NCBI GenBank assembly: GCA_040357565.1
Contig: JBDODJ010000191.1
DNA: 21,659 nt
Strand: one strand, 5' to 3'
Source of the DNA: Cercozoa sp. M6MM
Taxonomy: Eukaryota > Endomyxa: Ascetosporea
Shown here in pieces: positions 9,277-19,287 of this stretch (positions are counted from its first letter, which is position 1; each line of letters opens with the position of its first letter). The position numbers and the translations under genes are program-made. A model generated the notes under the pieces. The model searched no databases. It was given only the letters and a program-made list of their open reading frames with translations, and was not told where the DNA came from.

Positions 9277-12200
9277 TCAGTTGGAGAGCTGCTGCTGCAG
9301 CGAGGCGAGCAGCTTGTGACCTTCGGTGCCGTAGTTGACGGGACGCGCGGCAATGACGACGGCGCGGCGACGCTCGGTGCCCTGGTAGGTGTCGCGACTC
9401 ATGCGCAGCGTCATGACGGCGGTCTGGAAGCGCGCGCGCTGCAGCACCTTGCGGTAGGCGCGGTCGTCACCTTGCTTGTAGAGGTGCCACAGCTGCTTGG
9501 CAGGCATGTTGTTAAACAGCGACGGCGCCACGCGGTCGAAGCACGTGGCCGAGATGTCACCCGTGCCATCACGCACCTGAGGGGGGGGGGTAGGGTAAGG
9601 TGAAGGTAGGGTAGGATGAAGGTAGGGTAGGGTGAAGGTAGGGTAGGGTGAAGGTCGGGTAGGGTGAAGGTAGGGCAGGAGTAGAGGCGGGAGTACGCGG
9701 AAGCGCGCAATGTAGCGCACGTCGCAGTCGGCGCTGCGGTGGCCACAGGCATTGCACACGTAGCCGCCATCGTCGTCCTGCATGACGCGCTTGCTGCAGT
9801 CGTTGCCTTGGCACGCCTCGTAGAATGGCGGCTTGTCGCGGTGCCACGTGTCCGTCAACGTGCACATTGTCGTCACGTATTCGGCATTGTCCGACATGCC
9901 CTGGAGGAAGGGTATCATGAGTACATGGAGGGCACACAGAGGGCACACACAGAGGGCACACACAGAGGGTACACACAGAGGTAGGCCTACCAGGTTCTCC
10001 TCGTAGATGTCGGCAATGTGCTTGAGTTCGCCCTCGCGCGAGGCGCCGCCGTCGCCGCCAGGAGCAGAGAACTGCCGCACCTCGGTGCTGCTGCCGCCTT
10101 CGCTGTCGTACCAGTGCTGCAGACGCGTTGCTTCCTTCACGTCGCTGGGCGACACGTCGACGGCGCCAAGTGACACCTGCCGGCTGCCTTGGTACTCGCC
10201 AATACGCGCACGACGACACACCGCCACCTTGCCAACTACACACACGTACGCTTCCTATCCGCCCCCCGGCGAAGGGAAGCTACTACCTGCATTGTCGGGG
10301 AACTTGCGCGCCGCCTCGTTCCACAGTGTAGCTTCGACCTCGCCCGTCTCGTCGCGCAGTCGCACGCGCCGACGTGTGTACGGCCTGCCGGCTCGACTCG
10401 TGCCTTCCACCAGGTCGCCTGTCTCGCGCACAATGGCCACGACTACATCGGGGGGGGGGGGTGTAGACAGGGTGAGGGGTAAGGGTGGATGGGGGTAACA
10501 CTACCATCAACAGCGAGGCCCTCCTCCAGCGGCGTGTCCGGCGACGCGAACTCTTCAATTTTCTAAGTCGCAAACCGAGGGATAAAGCAAGGGGGAAAGA
10601 GAAGGAAAATGCTTAGGTTAGAGGGTAGGGATATAGGCGTACCTTGAAGTCGTACAAGGAGACAGCCGGCACAGCAGAAGTCTGATCGAGCGTGACCACC
10701 GAGTTGTCAAACAGCGAGATTTCGTAGCGACATTTGGTCGAGTTCCAGCGCGGGTTCTTGGGCTTCAGGCGACCGTTCGACACCCTGTGGGGGGGGGGTA
10801 GGGTGGGTCGTGAGGGAGGGGGGAGAAACACACCAGTAAGTCTTGCCGAGCTGGAAGGTGTTCTCCATCATCTGTGCGACCTCGTTGAAGCCGACGATGC
10901 GCACGTCGACGCCGCTTTCGTCCTTGATCTCCACGTTCTTCAGCTGACCGCTGCGGTCGCCCTTGTTCCACTCCTATGCATATCAGTACATACAGACCAG
11001 TACATACGGACAGGTACATACGAACAGGTACATACGGACAGATACACATGGACTGTAAGCGTCCAGGTGGACAGGCACAGACAGGTACAAGTGGACCGTA
11101 CCTTAAGGTCACCGACGTTGGTACAGATGCCGCGAATGGTAAAGTTCTTCTGGAAGGCATTCAGCTGCGAAATCGGCCGCGGCTGACTGTGACCCTCGGG
11201 CACGCTCTGCATGCCGCCGTGACCGGCCTGTCGCACACACATGTACGTCCATGCGATCGTACATATGTACATGGCCATACAGGAGTGGTACAACCCTATC
11301 GGTACCTGGGCATGCACAGGTGAGCCAAAGGCAGGCGTCGGTGAATTCACCATTGGCGAGCCACCTCCTGTGTTCAAGGGGCACGTACAGGTATATGGGC
11401 AGGTAGGTATGTGGGTAGGTAGGTAGGTATGAGGGTAGGTATGTGGGTAGGCAGGTAAGTAGGTAGAGTTAGGGGAGGCAGTCAGGGTAGGCAGGTAGGA
11501 TAGGTACCAGCAATGGCCGCGATTTCGCTGGAGATATCCGCGACGTCGTCAGGTCGTTTCTAAAAAGAAACAAAGGGATCTGATAAAAGGCAAGGAGACA
11601 GGAGGAAACTGTACGCCAGGCTGCAGTGTGTGGTTGCGGATGTGTTGCAACATCTTCTGATTGATCGATTGGTAGCGCTCGTTGGTCTGTTCGGGCAAAG
11701 GCAAGAGGTAAAGGACACAAGGGATTAATGGGCAAGAGGTAAAGGGCACAGGGGGTAAATGGACAAGGGACAAAGGACAAAAGGGTACGGGCAAAAACAA
11801 TGGGTAAAATTTAAAGGGCACAAAAAGACAAAGAAGCACACGCACCTTGAGCCAGTTGCCGAACTTTTGCAGCGAGTCAGGCGACACATCCGCCTTGCCC
11901 TGTGTAGCCAAATCAACTTGTATGCACACGAGTACTTGTACTCTGTGCTTGTGTACTCTGAGCCTACCAATGCAAGCTTCGACACACGCTGCAGCACAAT
12001 CACGACGGCACCGTTTCGAGTCACATTCGTCTGGTATTCCTCGGCACGAACAATGCTACAAGGCACCTTGCATTACCCCAGTGTTCCAATAGGAGTCCGT
12101 GCTTGCTAATACCTGTTCTCAGTGAGATCCTCGGGCGCCTCGTGAAGCGCGCATTGGCAGAACCAGTAGCCTACGCACACACGTGCAGAATGCACACAAT

Positions 12201-12429
12201 TGGCGCATACGAACAAAGCGATACCGTCAGTAACGATAGCTTTGTAGCCGGCCTTGCTCTGGGCAATCTTGAGCACTTGCCTGTAGCAAAGAAAAAACAA
12301 CGACATCGATGACATCGACGCGGAGCACAAAGCATGAGTCCAAACGTACAAGGCGGGCTTGTAGCCAGTCACGTGTGAGCGGTTTTGCAGCACGATCAGC
12401 GGGATAGCGCCCTTGTCCAACGGAACCAT
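9277..12429 (-). CDS. RPA1: Replication protein A 70 kDa DNA-binding subunit
   Basis: Large subunit of the RPA heterotrimer, which binds single-stranded DNA in replication, repair and recombination. Sixteen coding exons: 12429-12350, 12280-12225, 12170-12113, 12055-11968, 11899-11846, 11686-11615, 11559-11508, 11367-11306, 11227-11102, 10973-10834, 10784-10643, 10562-10505, 10442-10287, 10235-9991, 9900-9697, 9576-9277. They give 630 residues (human 616). Domains: N-terminal DBD-F (1 to about 112, with LDKGAI and YKAIVTDG), a flexible Gly/Pro/Ser linker, DBD-A (about 197-310, FTIRGICTNVGDLK, IVGFNEVA), DBD-B (about 311-430, VEATLWNEAARKF) and DBD-C (about 460-625). DBD-C keeps the zinc ribbon as Cys493-x4-Cys-x13-Cys-x2-Cys. 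The Met at 12429 aligns with the human N-terminus. Several introns are filled with coding-strand pyrimidine repeats. Nothing looks broken. Confidence 0.97.
9581..9691. repeat. Pyrimidine-strand tandem repeat in last RPA1 intron
   Basis: On the plus strand this is a run of GGTAGGGTGAA-type units; on the RPA1 coding strand it reads as repeats of CCTTCACCCTA. It fills most of the intron 9577-9696 and ends in a C-tract before the acceptor. Because the repeat contains no stop on the coding strand, the open frame runs straight through the intron. Confidence 0.9.
11378..11500. repeat. GGTA-type tandem repeats in RPA1 intron
   Basis: Degenerate GGTAGGTAGGTAT/GGGTAGGTATGT units on the plus strand, inside the RPA1 intron 11368-11507. 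Another degenerate purine-rich stretch (GGTAAAGG, GGGACAAAGG types) fills the intron at 11698-11822. Confidence 0.8.
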
Positions 12430-12768
12430 CAAGCAGGGGAAATTCTAGCAGACGACAACTGATCGGGCAGAGTTGGCGTCTCTTGCAACTGAATAAATCA
12501 GAGTTGTTTTCACAGGAGCATGCCAAACAGAGCTGCCCCAGAAACCCAACAACGAGAAAAGCGCGGAAAAGTGCCACCCATCCATTAAACCTTAGCCCGC
12601 CATAATGAGGTTTATATTACAGATTGACACCGACTAGTTGGTTCTTTCCAGTCTTCGCCAAAAAGACAGCAAAACAGTGGCAAAAAAAGGAAATTTGTCG
12701 AGATCAGACGACTGCTAATTGAGTGTTGTGCTGTGCTTGCGCGTGTTACTGCATATTTATTGCTACCG
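12430..12768. other. Upstream region of RPA1
   Basis: About 339 bases between the RPA1 start and the 3' end of the doubtful small gene, both on the minus strand. It should contain the RPA1 promoter and 5' UTR. I see no exon or clear motif here; an open frame that begins at 12577 with a hydrophobic start is in a frame unrelated to RPA1 and is probably chance. Confidence 0.5.
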
Positions 12769-13162
12769 CTACGATGTCAGGTCTCGTACACCCGGTAGAT
12801 TGTCGCCTTTTATTCGTTGGATTGTACCACCTCTTCTGTTTTGTGACATGCAGCCCAAAGTCGACAGCGCAATCCCATCGTTTTCTGAGCTCTGGAACTC
12901 GGCGTATAATGTACCTAATGCTCTGCCCTGCAAAGAATCGTATCGTGTGCTCAACAGAAACGAAATTTATGGTCTGCAGGGTTTTTGCTTTGGCATGCTG
13001 CAGACTGCAGTTTCGTACGTGTTCGCCGTGCGGCAGGTCTGCCAAGCTGGTATCTTCTTCCCACTGGCCGCTTGACTCAGTGCTTTTGATGTACTTCTTT
13101 GATTTACAAACAGTCGCACACGCGCAAGACGCCTCCAGGGCCGCTTGAACACGAGCTGCCAT
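12769..13162 (-). CDS. Doubtful small two-exon gene, unknown product
   Basis: Possible exons 13162-13019 and 12927-12769 join in phase 0 to 100 residues. The start context is favourable (TCATGG, giving MAARVQAALEAS). Exon 1 has an acidic, protein-like stretch (GQWEEDTSLADLPHGEH); exon 2 reads GRALGTLYAEFQSSENDGIA and closes at a stop. The donor GTACGA fits the local style and the acceptor is TTTGCAG. The intron would be 91 bp. I recognise no family, and long open frames on the opposite strand overlap the same bases, so this could be chance. An alternative is that only exon 1 is real. Confidence 0.35.
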
Positions 13163-13398
13163 GATTGAGTCACCTGTTTGAACTGCTAGCGAACTGAACA
13201 AACGGGAAAGTGAGTTTAAAGTAGTTTTTTTGAAAGCGCAACATAGCGCGATTTGTCTCTTCCGCTCCAAATTGCGCTCCAACGACGGAGACGCAAGCCC
13301 ACGTATGGGTTCAGTGGCTGAAGCGGTGCTAGTGGGCGGCAATCCAATCAATTCAGTTCAGCTTTCAAGTTTTTTGAGCACTTTTATCCAGAGTTCGG

Positions 13399-14416
13399 TC
13401 AGTTCTCTTCCGTGCCGGCTTCCTTGGCACCCATACCTTCGCGCACAACGGCAATCGGACCTGCAGACAGGAGAGCGTAAAGCCACGTGTGCAATAGGTA
13501 CGGCACAAGTGAGTGTACTTACACGGAGCGTGATGCACGAGGTAGTCGCTAACTGAGCCTGCGATGAGTCAGAAAAGGATGTGCGTCCGTGGAAAAGGGA
13601 CAAGAAAAAACGAGTCGTACCGAGCAAGGTGCGTGCGATAGCACCGCGTCCTCGCGAGCCAACGACAAGCAAACTCGCATTGTGCTCTGCACAAACAAAA
13701 GGGATGCACAGAGGGCAACATCAAACCGATTCTGAAGGCTCGGCGAACCGTTGCATTGCTCGACAAGAACGGAGCGCGCATCGCCGGAGATAATCTTGGC
13801 AATCTGCTCGAGAATGCACTTGTTCGACAGAGGAAAAAAGCACACAACTAACAACTAACAGACAAGCTTACGTAGTGGATGCCTTGCTCCTTCAGCCTTT
13901 CGGTCAGCGCGTGCAGCAGCTGCTTGCCTCTGTTGAATAGAAAGGACGTCGAATTTACATACACACATGGCAAACGGAAACAGAGAGTACCGTGCGATCT
14001 CTTCACGGCGCAATGCCTCCCAGTGCATGAGCACTGCACCGCCGGGACCAGCAACGGGCATAACGGCGTCAACTGCCCACACAAATCAAAGGTAGTGCAT
14101 CGCATGGTCACTGCGCAAACTTACCTTCGAGAACGTGGATGAGAACGAGTTGGTCGCTCTCAGGCTTCACCGAGTTGCTCAGGATCCAGTCGAAGGCGTG
14201 CTTGCTGCACAACGAGTGGTCCAGCGCCTGGCTTGCACAAGCACCGTACCAATCATAAGCCCAGCGAACGATGGTGGCTTACGATGAGAATGCGGCGCTT
14301 TGGCTCAAAGTGCTCCTTCGGCGCATGCTCTTCGTCTGATATCAAGCGAAGCACAATTCCGCGTAGCCGAACATGATCTCAACAAAGGTACGATGGTGGG
14401 GTTGTGTCTGACTCAT
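13399..14416 (-). CDS. Universal stress protein family (UspA domain)
   Basis: Single UspA domain of 184 residues, a nucleotide-binding Rossmann-like fold that usually acts as a homodimer. Nine small coding exons: 14416-14392, 14335-14283, 14227-14125, 14072-13991, 13929-13872, 13818-13749, 13686-13621, 13558-13523, 13460-13399, all in phase. A His-rich, acidic leader (MSQTQPHHHEEH) is followed by the first strand RRILIALDHS, then LVLIHVLE, a helix LLHALTERLKEQGI, and the C-terminal signature LLVVGSRGRGAIARTLLGS, which fits the ATP-binding pattern G-x2-G-x9-G-S (residues 140-154), and finally YLVHHAPCPIAVV. It is therefore of the ATP-binding type. The function in eukaryotes is poorly defined. 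The acceptor of the sixth exon is the least certain point (alternative about 9 bases on). Confidence 0.94.
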
Positions 14417-14523
14417 TTCCGACAGTTTTGAATTTTGCAAGCGATTACGGAATAAACCAGGCTTGTATGGGCTCTAACAAACTCTGGCGCAAAGCAGACC
14501 AAAGCTGAGCAGATCTGTTTCTG

Positions 14524-14698
14524 CTATACAGCTGCTGTTTTCGGAGGTTGCTCGGCTCGGAAGATGATTCGCATCAGCTGAGCCGCAAACAAAAAAAATC
14601 ACCTTTTTGATTTTCTCCGCGTCACCCGTCAATCGCGCCCGCTGGAGATAGAACTTCGTAGCCTGCAATAGAGGTGTGTCAGACACCCTGGGTTTCAT
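14524..14698 (-). CDS. C-terminal end of a small, unrecognised gene
   Basis: Two convincing terminal segments join in phase 0: an exon ending at 14603 that encodes ATKFYLQRARLTGDAEKIKK (20 residues) and a last exon 14577-14524 encoding LMRIIFRAEQPPKTAAV and a stop. A good pyrimidine-rich acceptor lies just before 14662, but the frame is also open upstream to a Met at 14698 (49 residues in all) and further to a Met at 14929 in a Lys-rich frame. I cannot fix the start: with the nearest Met the protein has no upstream intron, while donors at in-frame GTGCGC or GTACCT sites near 14830-14860 would give a Lys/Arg-rich N-terminus. The composition suggests a basic helical protein. No family is recognised. 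Confidence 0.42.
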
Positions 14699-15449
14699 CT
14701 TGTGACGTTTCCAGTGACTCGTCTGTGTGGTCAAGTGACCCGATTGAGTGACCTCAACACATTTTTTCTCGCTTTTTGTTGTGAGCGTGATCGCTCGTTG
14801 GTTCGTGAGTGTTGTGGGCCGTGTGTGAGGTACCGCTCGCACTATTGCCGACTTGCGCACTTGACGGTCTCGTTGCTCGAGCGTTTTCTTGTTCTTGCTT
14901 GTCGCTTTTGATGGTTTCCTGTTTGCCACTCCTTTTGAGGCACCTGGCCACTTTTTGTGCGTTTGTTGGGGTCAAGTGTCATTTTGGCCAGACCAAGCCA
15001 ATCATTTGATCGGACGCGGTGTTTTCCTGCTCGTGTTGATCGGTGTCACTGATTGATCCGATACGACTCTTGGCCAAACGAGGTGCGTCACTTGCCAACC
15101 GGCAGGCCGTTTTGTCTGTCTACTCGCGCTGCAAAACTCGCATCGCAGAGGCGCAACGCTAACCGCTCGGGGTGTACTGCTTCGCTGCAGTGCTCGTTGC
15201 CATCTTTGCCTGGGCGCTGTTGGTTGCTTTCTAGTTGTTCTGAACACCGCCTTTTGGTTGCTTTGGTCGCTTGCGTGCCAGTGTGCCTTGGACCGTTTTT
15301 ACGCTTTCGCTGCTGTGTTTGGGTGGGTCTAGAGAGCGTTTGAAGCTCATGTGACCGTTGATGATGCGTTTTGGATTTTGACCATTTTGCTATCGATGAT
15401 CCTCCTTTTGTGTGATTTCGCAGACGCAGAGAAGGGAGAGCGCGACAGT
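14699..15449. other. Upstream region of the zinc-finger gene
   Basis: About 751 bases between the small minus-strand gene and the zinc-finger start. It is rich in T and G on the plus strand and probably holds the promoter and 5' UTR of the zinc-finger gene. A likely 5' UTR intron acceptor (TTTCGCAG) ends at 15423. The 5' part may instead contain upstream exons of the minus-strand gene. Open frames on the plus strand have no recognisable content. Confidence 0.5.
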
Positions 15450-16515
15450 ATGGCTTCCCTGCAAGAGATCGTAGCCGATGCGGAACTCGCAGTGCGACGC
15501 ATGGAGCAGGACGGCAAGACCGTCGCTGGTGCAGCAGTCACTGCGAGCGGCAGCACGGACAAGGACATGACGGTTGCCGGTGCGGCAGCAGTCACTGTCG
15601 CCGAGAGTGGCAGCAACACGAGCACGCCAGTTCCCGAGAGCGCGAGCAACAATGTCGTTGCAGGCAGTGCCAGTGTCTGTGCCGGTGTCGACAGCACGAC
15701 ACCTGCCGCCGTCCAGAGCAACCCGCCGGGCTTTGTGCTGCCGAACCCGGCGCTGAACCTGAGCACGGCCAACGCAGCTGCCGCCTCGGCGACGCTGGCC
15801 AACATCGCGTCGCTACCGACTGTGGCCGGTCTGCCACGGCAGGCCTTCCCGCTGGCGCCTGTGCAGCACACGCAAGTTCCTGACACCAACTACCAGATGC
15901 GCGAGTTCGCATGCACCTGGCGGTCGTGCCGGTATGCAGCATGCGCCCCTCGTATTGGCACACCTATCGATACACCTATATGTTTGAGCACAGTCGGCGC
16001 TTTCGCTCACGTTCCGAGCTGCAACGGCATCAGCGCACGCACCTGGAAATCCGACCCTACCTGGTACGAGCGTTCTCCCTCCNNNNNNNNNNNNNNNNNN
16101 NNNNNNNNNNNNNNNNNNNNNNNNNNNNNNNNNNNNNNNNNNNNNNNNNNNNNNNNNNNNNNNNNNNNNNNNNNNNNNNNNNCCCAGGTTTCTTTACTTT
16201 ACCTCTGTAGTGCCGTTTTCCGGGATGTGGCCGACGGTTTACGGAGCTGACAACTGCGACGCGACACTTGGGCACGCACACGCGCATGGCGCCTTACAAG
16301 TGGTGTGTTTCTACCCTACCTTACCGCACCTTAGTCTTACCCCTCCCCCTTTAGTCCGGTGGAAGGATGCGGCCAAGGCTTCTCGCGTGGCTCGTCGCTG
16401 AAGCGCCACATGCAGCAGTTGCACCTGGTGGCAGCCGGCAGCGACCTGATGCGAGCGGCCACATGCCTCGGGCAGGATGACCTTACTGACGAGAAACTCC
16501 GTGGTACTTTTGTGC

Positions 16516-16580
<65 letters not shown>

Positions 16581-17987
16581 GCGGTTGTGGAAGTGTGCAC
16601 GTGTGTTTCTGTATGGTGTTGTAGCCATCAATCGTGAGTTGCGCGAGCGCATCAACCGAGCGCACCCGCGCGACATGATCGAAGTCGTGAACGACCCGGT
16701 GGAGGCCGAGTCCAACGAGTCGGACGCGTCGGCGCAGGCGACACCAACGGGCGCCAGGAAGACACCAGGCACGCGGCAGCACGGCCAGTCGCAGCAGCGG
16801 TCGCCGCAGCAGCAACAACAGTCGGTGCAGCCGGCGTCGGCAACGCACACGGTGATCAGCGCCAGCAGCATTCCAGCGCACATGCTCAGCGAGAAGCGAC
16901 AGCGCAGCGTGCTGGATGGCGCGCACGGCGAGCACGACGACTCGTGCAAGCGGCGCCGGCGTCGGCGTGCACCGTCAGCGCAGCAGGTACCCCCTTCCCC
17001 CAGCTGCCTAGTGATTGCCCTACCGTCCCGTATCATAGGCACCGATTCAGTCGCTGTCGGAGCTGCTGTCACTGTCGGCGCAGCAGCAGTTGCTGTGGGC
17101 ACTGCTGCCCAACGCGCTGCGTGGCTTGCTGTCCGGCACGGACCCGGTGCTGGCGGCGCTGTCGATGCCGTCGATGCTGTCTGCGCCAGGTGCGGCGGCT
17201 GCGGCTGGCATGCCGAGTGCTGCCATGCCTAGTGCCGCCGGTATATCGCTGCCCGGCACGCCGCCGGCTGGTCTGTCGCTTCAGCAGTTGTCGCAGGCGA
17301 TGCCGACGATGCCACTGGCGATGTCGCAGCTTGCCAACGCCGGTGCCAATGCCGGCAGCGATGGCGCCTCACCGACGCCTTCGATCGACATGACGTCGGC
17401 CGGCGGTATGGCCAGTCTGGCCGGCCTGGCAGGTCTTGCTGGTCTGGGTAACCTCCCGAGCAACCTCTCAAGCAACCTGCCAAGCAACCTGTCGGGCAGC
17501 CTGCCGTCTGCCGTGCCAGGTGTCGTACTGCCTAACAGGAGTGGCAGCGCGTCCAGTACCGGCCACAGCACAGACAACAACAACAACACCGGCGACAGTC
17601 TGGGAGAGCATCGCGTCACCACCACGGCACCTGCCAACGGCGCCAATGCCAGTGCCTCGCGGCGTCACAACCTGTCGCTCTCGATGCTGGCCGACACAGT
17701 GGTGCGAGCCAGTCGCTCCGCGTCGCCTGCCACCTCGGTATTGTCGTGTCTTATCAATCCATCTGCTTGTCTGAGATATATATATATATATATATATATA
17801 TGTGGGTGTGTGTATGATGTGCGTGTGTGTGCAGCCCCTGCCCGTGTCGCCAACGGCAGCGTGCACACCGGCCAGCACGCCTCCCAGGGAAGCCAAGGCT
17901 CGACACGAAGCCACTCTCAATCTTGTACAGGCTGCCGTACAGCAGCAAAAGAAGCAACAGCAGCAACAACAGCAGCAGCAGCAGTAA
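15450..17987 (+). CDS. C2H2 zinc-finger transcription factor (three fingers, Ala/Ser-rich, polyQ end)
   Basis: Predicted nuclear DNA-binding protein of 668 residues. Coding exons: 15450-15931, 15994-16063, 16211-16302, 16355-16503, 16625-16986, 17039-17737, 17835-17987. A low-complexity Ala/Val/Ser/Thr N-terminus precedes three consecutive C2H2 fingers: C155-x4-C160-x12-H173-x3-H177, C185-x4-C190-x12-H203-x3-H207, and C215-x4-C220-x12-H233-x4-H238. Linkers are TGEKP-like but divergent (HLEIRPYLC, HTRMAPYKC). Each finger junction or finger is cut by an intron. A basic run CKRRRRRR (about 372-379) is a likely nuclear localisation signal. The C-terminal half is Ala/Ser/Pro/Leu/Gly-rich with degenerate SNLPSNLSG repeats, then ten glutamines before the stop. 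The Cys-x4-Cys spacing with Trp or Gly between the cysteines recalls GLI/ZIC/KLF-type fingers, but I cannot assign a subfamily. A 100-N gap sits in the intron between fingers 1 and 2; the flanking exons join in phase with a normal linker. The donor at 16503 was chosen over 16518 by phase. Confidence 0.92.
16083..16182. other. Assembly gap of 100 N
   Basis: A block of exactly 100 N, a conventional placeholder for unknown length, inside the zinc-finger gene. The exons on both sides join in phase 0 with a normal finger linker, so a hidden exon is not needed but cannot be excluded. Confidence 0.98.
16518..16579. repeat. (GT)n microsatellite in the zinc-finger gene
   Basis: About 31 GT units just inside the intron 16504-16624. 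Because it is so close to the donor, the open frame reads through into Val/Cys repeats, which is an artefact of the repeat. Confidence 0.95.
17776..17801. repeat. (AT)n microsatellite in the last intron of the zinc-finger gene
   Basis: Thirteen AT units within the intron 17738-17834, followed by a TG-rich stretch up to the acceptor GTGTGCAG. Confidence 0.93.
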
Positions 17988-18632
17988 TTTTAACGTTGCC
18001 TCCAAGTCGGGTCGCTTTGCTTGCATCGCACGATGCGCCAAACTGCCTCATTTTGGATTTATACTATATCTGATCGTCTTCGCCGGTATGAACCCGGGCC
18101 GACACTCAGAATATGTAGTCTCCGCTTTGTTTCGTTTGCTCCGCTCGGCTTCAGTTGAAGTTTTAATTTCGATTTGGTGTGGTTCGCCTTTTGTTACTCG
18201 ACTGGCGTTTGTCATGCTTCAGTGATAGTGGACCAACAGGTCGCTGTCACACTAGCTGTTCGTGTAATAAGGCCAAACGAAAGGTACAAGCCCATCGTCG
18301 TAGTAAATTTAGACCACCGCCTGCTTAGGGTAGGGCCACCCAACTCCCTTTTTTAATTAGCTCTCGGCTGGCGTAGTACGCGCACGGCACTCGATGCAAT
18401 CGATGAAAATAACGTCCAATTTACGGTGCGCTGCCTTTTCGGACTTTCGTTGTGGAACTGCACTGAACCTTTCCTTGCCCGAACACCATTCTTTCGGACT
18501 CGTTTAAACTTTACAGCCTTCAGCCAGAGTTTAGTGAATTTTGCCATAGTTGCCGTCCTCCCTGCGACACCCCCCCTCGCGGGACTGAAACTGAAACGCC
18601 CTTACTCAGTTCTGGAACAGCACTGAACCAAA
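17988..18632. other. Intergenic region between zinc-finger and mucin genes
   Basis: About 645 bases holding the 3' UTR of the zinc-finger gene and the promoter of the surface-protein gene. It contains one copy of a 46-base dispersed repeat (18311-18356). A lysine-rich 64-codon frame on the minus strand (18353-18547) is noted but not supported. Confidence 0.6.
18311..18356. repeat. Dispersed 46-base repeat, copy 1
   Basis: This stretch matches 20300-20345 in the same orientation at about 36 of 46 positions without gaps. The shared cores are CCACCGCC, GCTTAGGGT and CAACTCCC. It lies upstream of the mucin gene and the second copy lies downstream. The CAACTCCC part loosely resembles a tRNA B box, so a decayed SINE is one possibility. 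Confidence 0.6.
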
Positions 18633-19232
18633 ATGAAGACGTTCTCGTTGCTCTTGCTGCTGACTAACGTAAGAAATTGCATTTGTTTCTCGCTTTGTCG
18701 CTTCTTTAGTTGGTAGCGACTGTCTGGCACTATCATGTGGGGGCAGGTGTTGTCCGTGTTTGGAGATGGTACTTGTGGAGACCCGGCAACCGCACCGGAA
18801 GAGTTCCTCACCGTTCAAAACTGCACAATTGCTTCAAACTCCTATGAACAGCGATGTCAAAAGGTACATATCTTGAATCCACGAGCCTGAAGCGACTTTT
18901 GGGGCACACTTATTTGGCAATATCAATTTGTAGGTCGTCCTCTGTCGGTTCAAGCAAACCGACCTCCGACAGATTGACTGCAACCCGCGTGGTACTCCCA
19001 GCCTTTCATAAGTTCAGCTGTCTAGTTCGTGCAGAGATATACAAGGATAGTATTAATATTCAGAGTGCCTGAGACACTGCCGAGTGGACACGCGGACGTC
19101 GATCTCGCAGTGCATGGACGTGACCTCAGTTCCGAACCTCATCGCTGCAGGTGGAGGTTCAAGTGGCTACTCGTACCAGAACTCGCCCTACAGCTACGGG
19201 CCCAACGTAAGCCTGCATTTATAGTAGTCCAC

Positions 19233-19287
<55 letters not shown>

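Noticed and set aside
9277-10245. A single 322-codon open frame on the minus strand
   Set aside because: It is the last three RPA1 exons read straight through two repeat-filled introns that happen to lack stops. The Leu/Pro/Tyr/Thr-rich and Cys/Val/Leu-rich parts have no counterpart in RPA1 and are bounded by good splice signals.
12719-13148. Two overlapping open frames on the plus strand
   Set aside because: Neither resembles a protein family nor has a matching splice partner. They overlap a slightly better but still doubtful minus-strand model.
14702-15343. Plus-strand frames upstream of the zinc-finger gene as extra exons
   Set aside because: The composition is that of untranslated or promoter DNA, and no splice junction links them in phase to the first coding exon.
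18353-18547. Lysine-rich 64-codon frame on the minus strand
   Set aside because: It starts with a plausible Met but has no recognisable content and no supporting exons, and it lies in the promoter region of the mucin gene.
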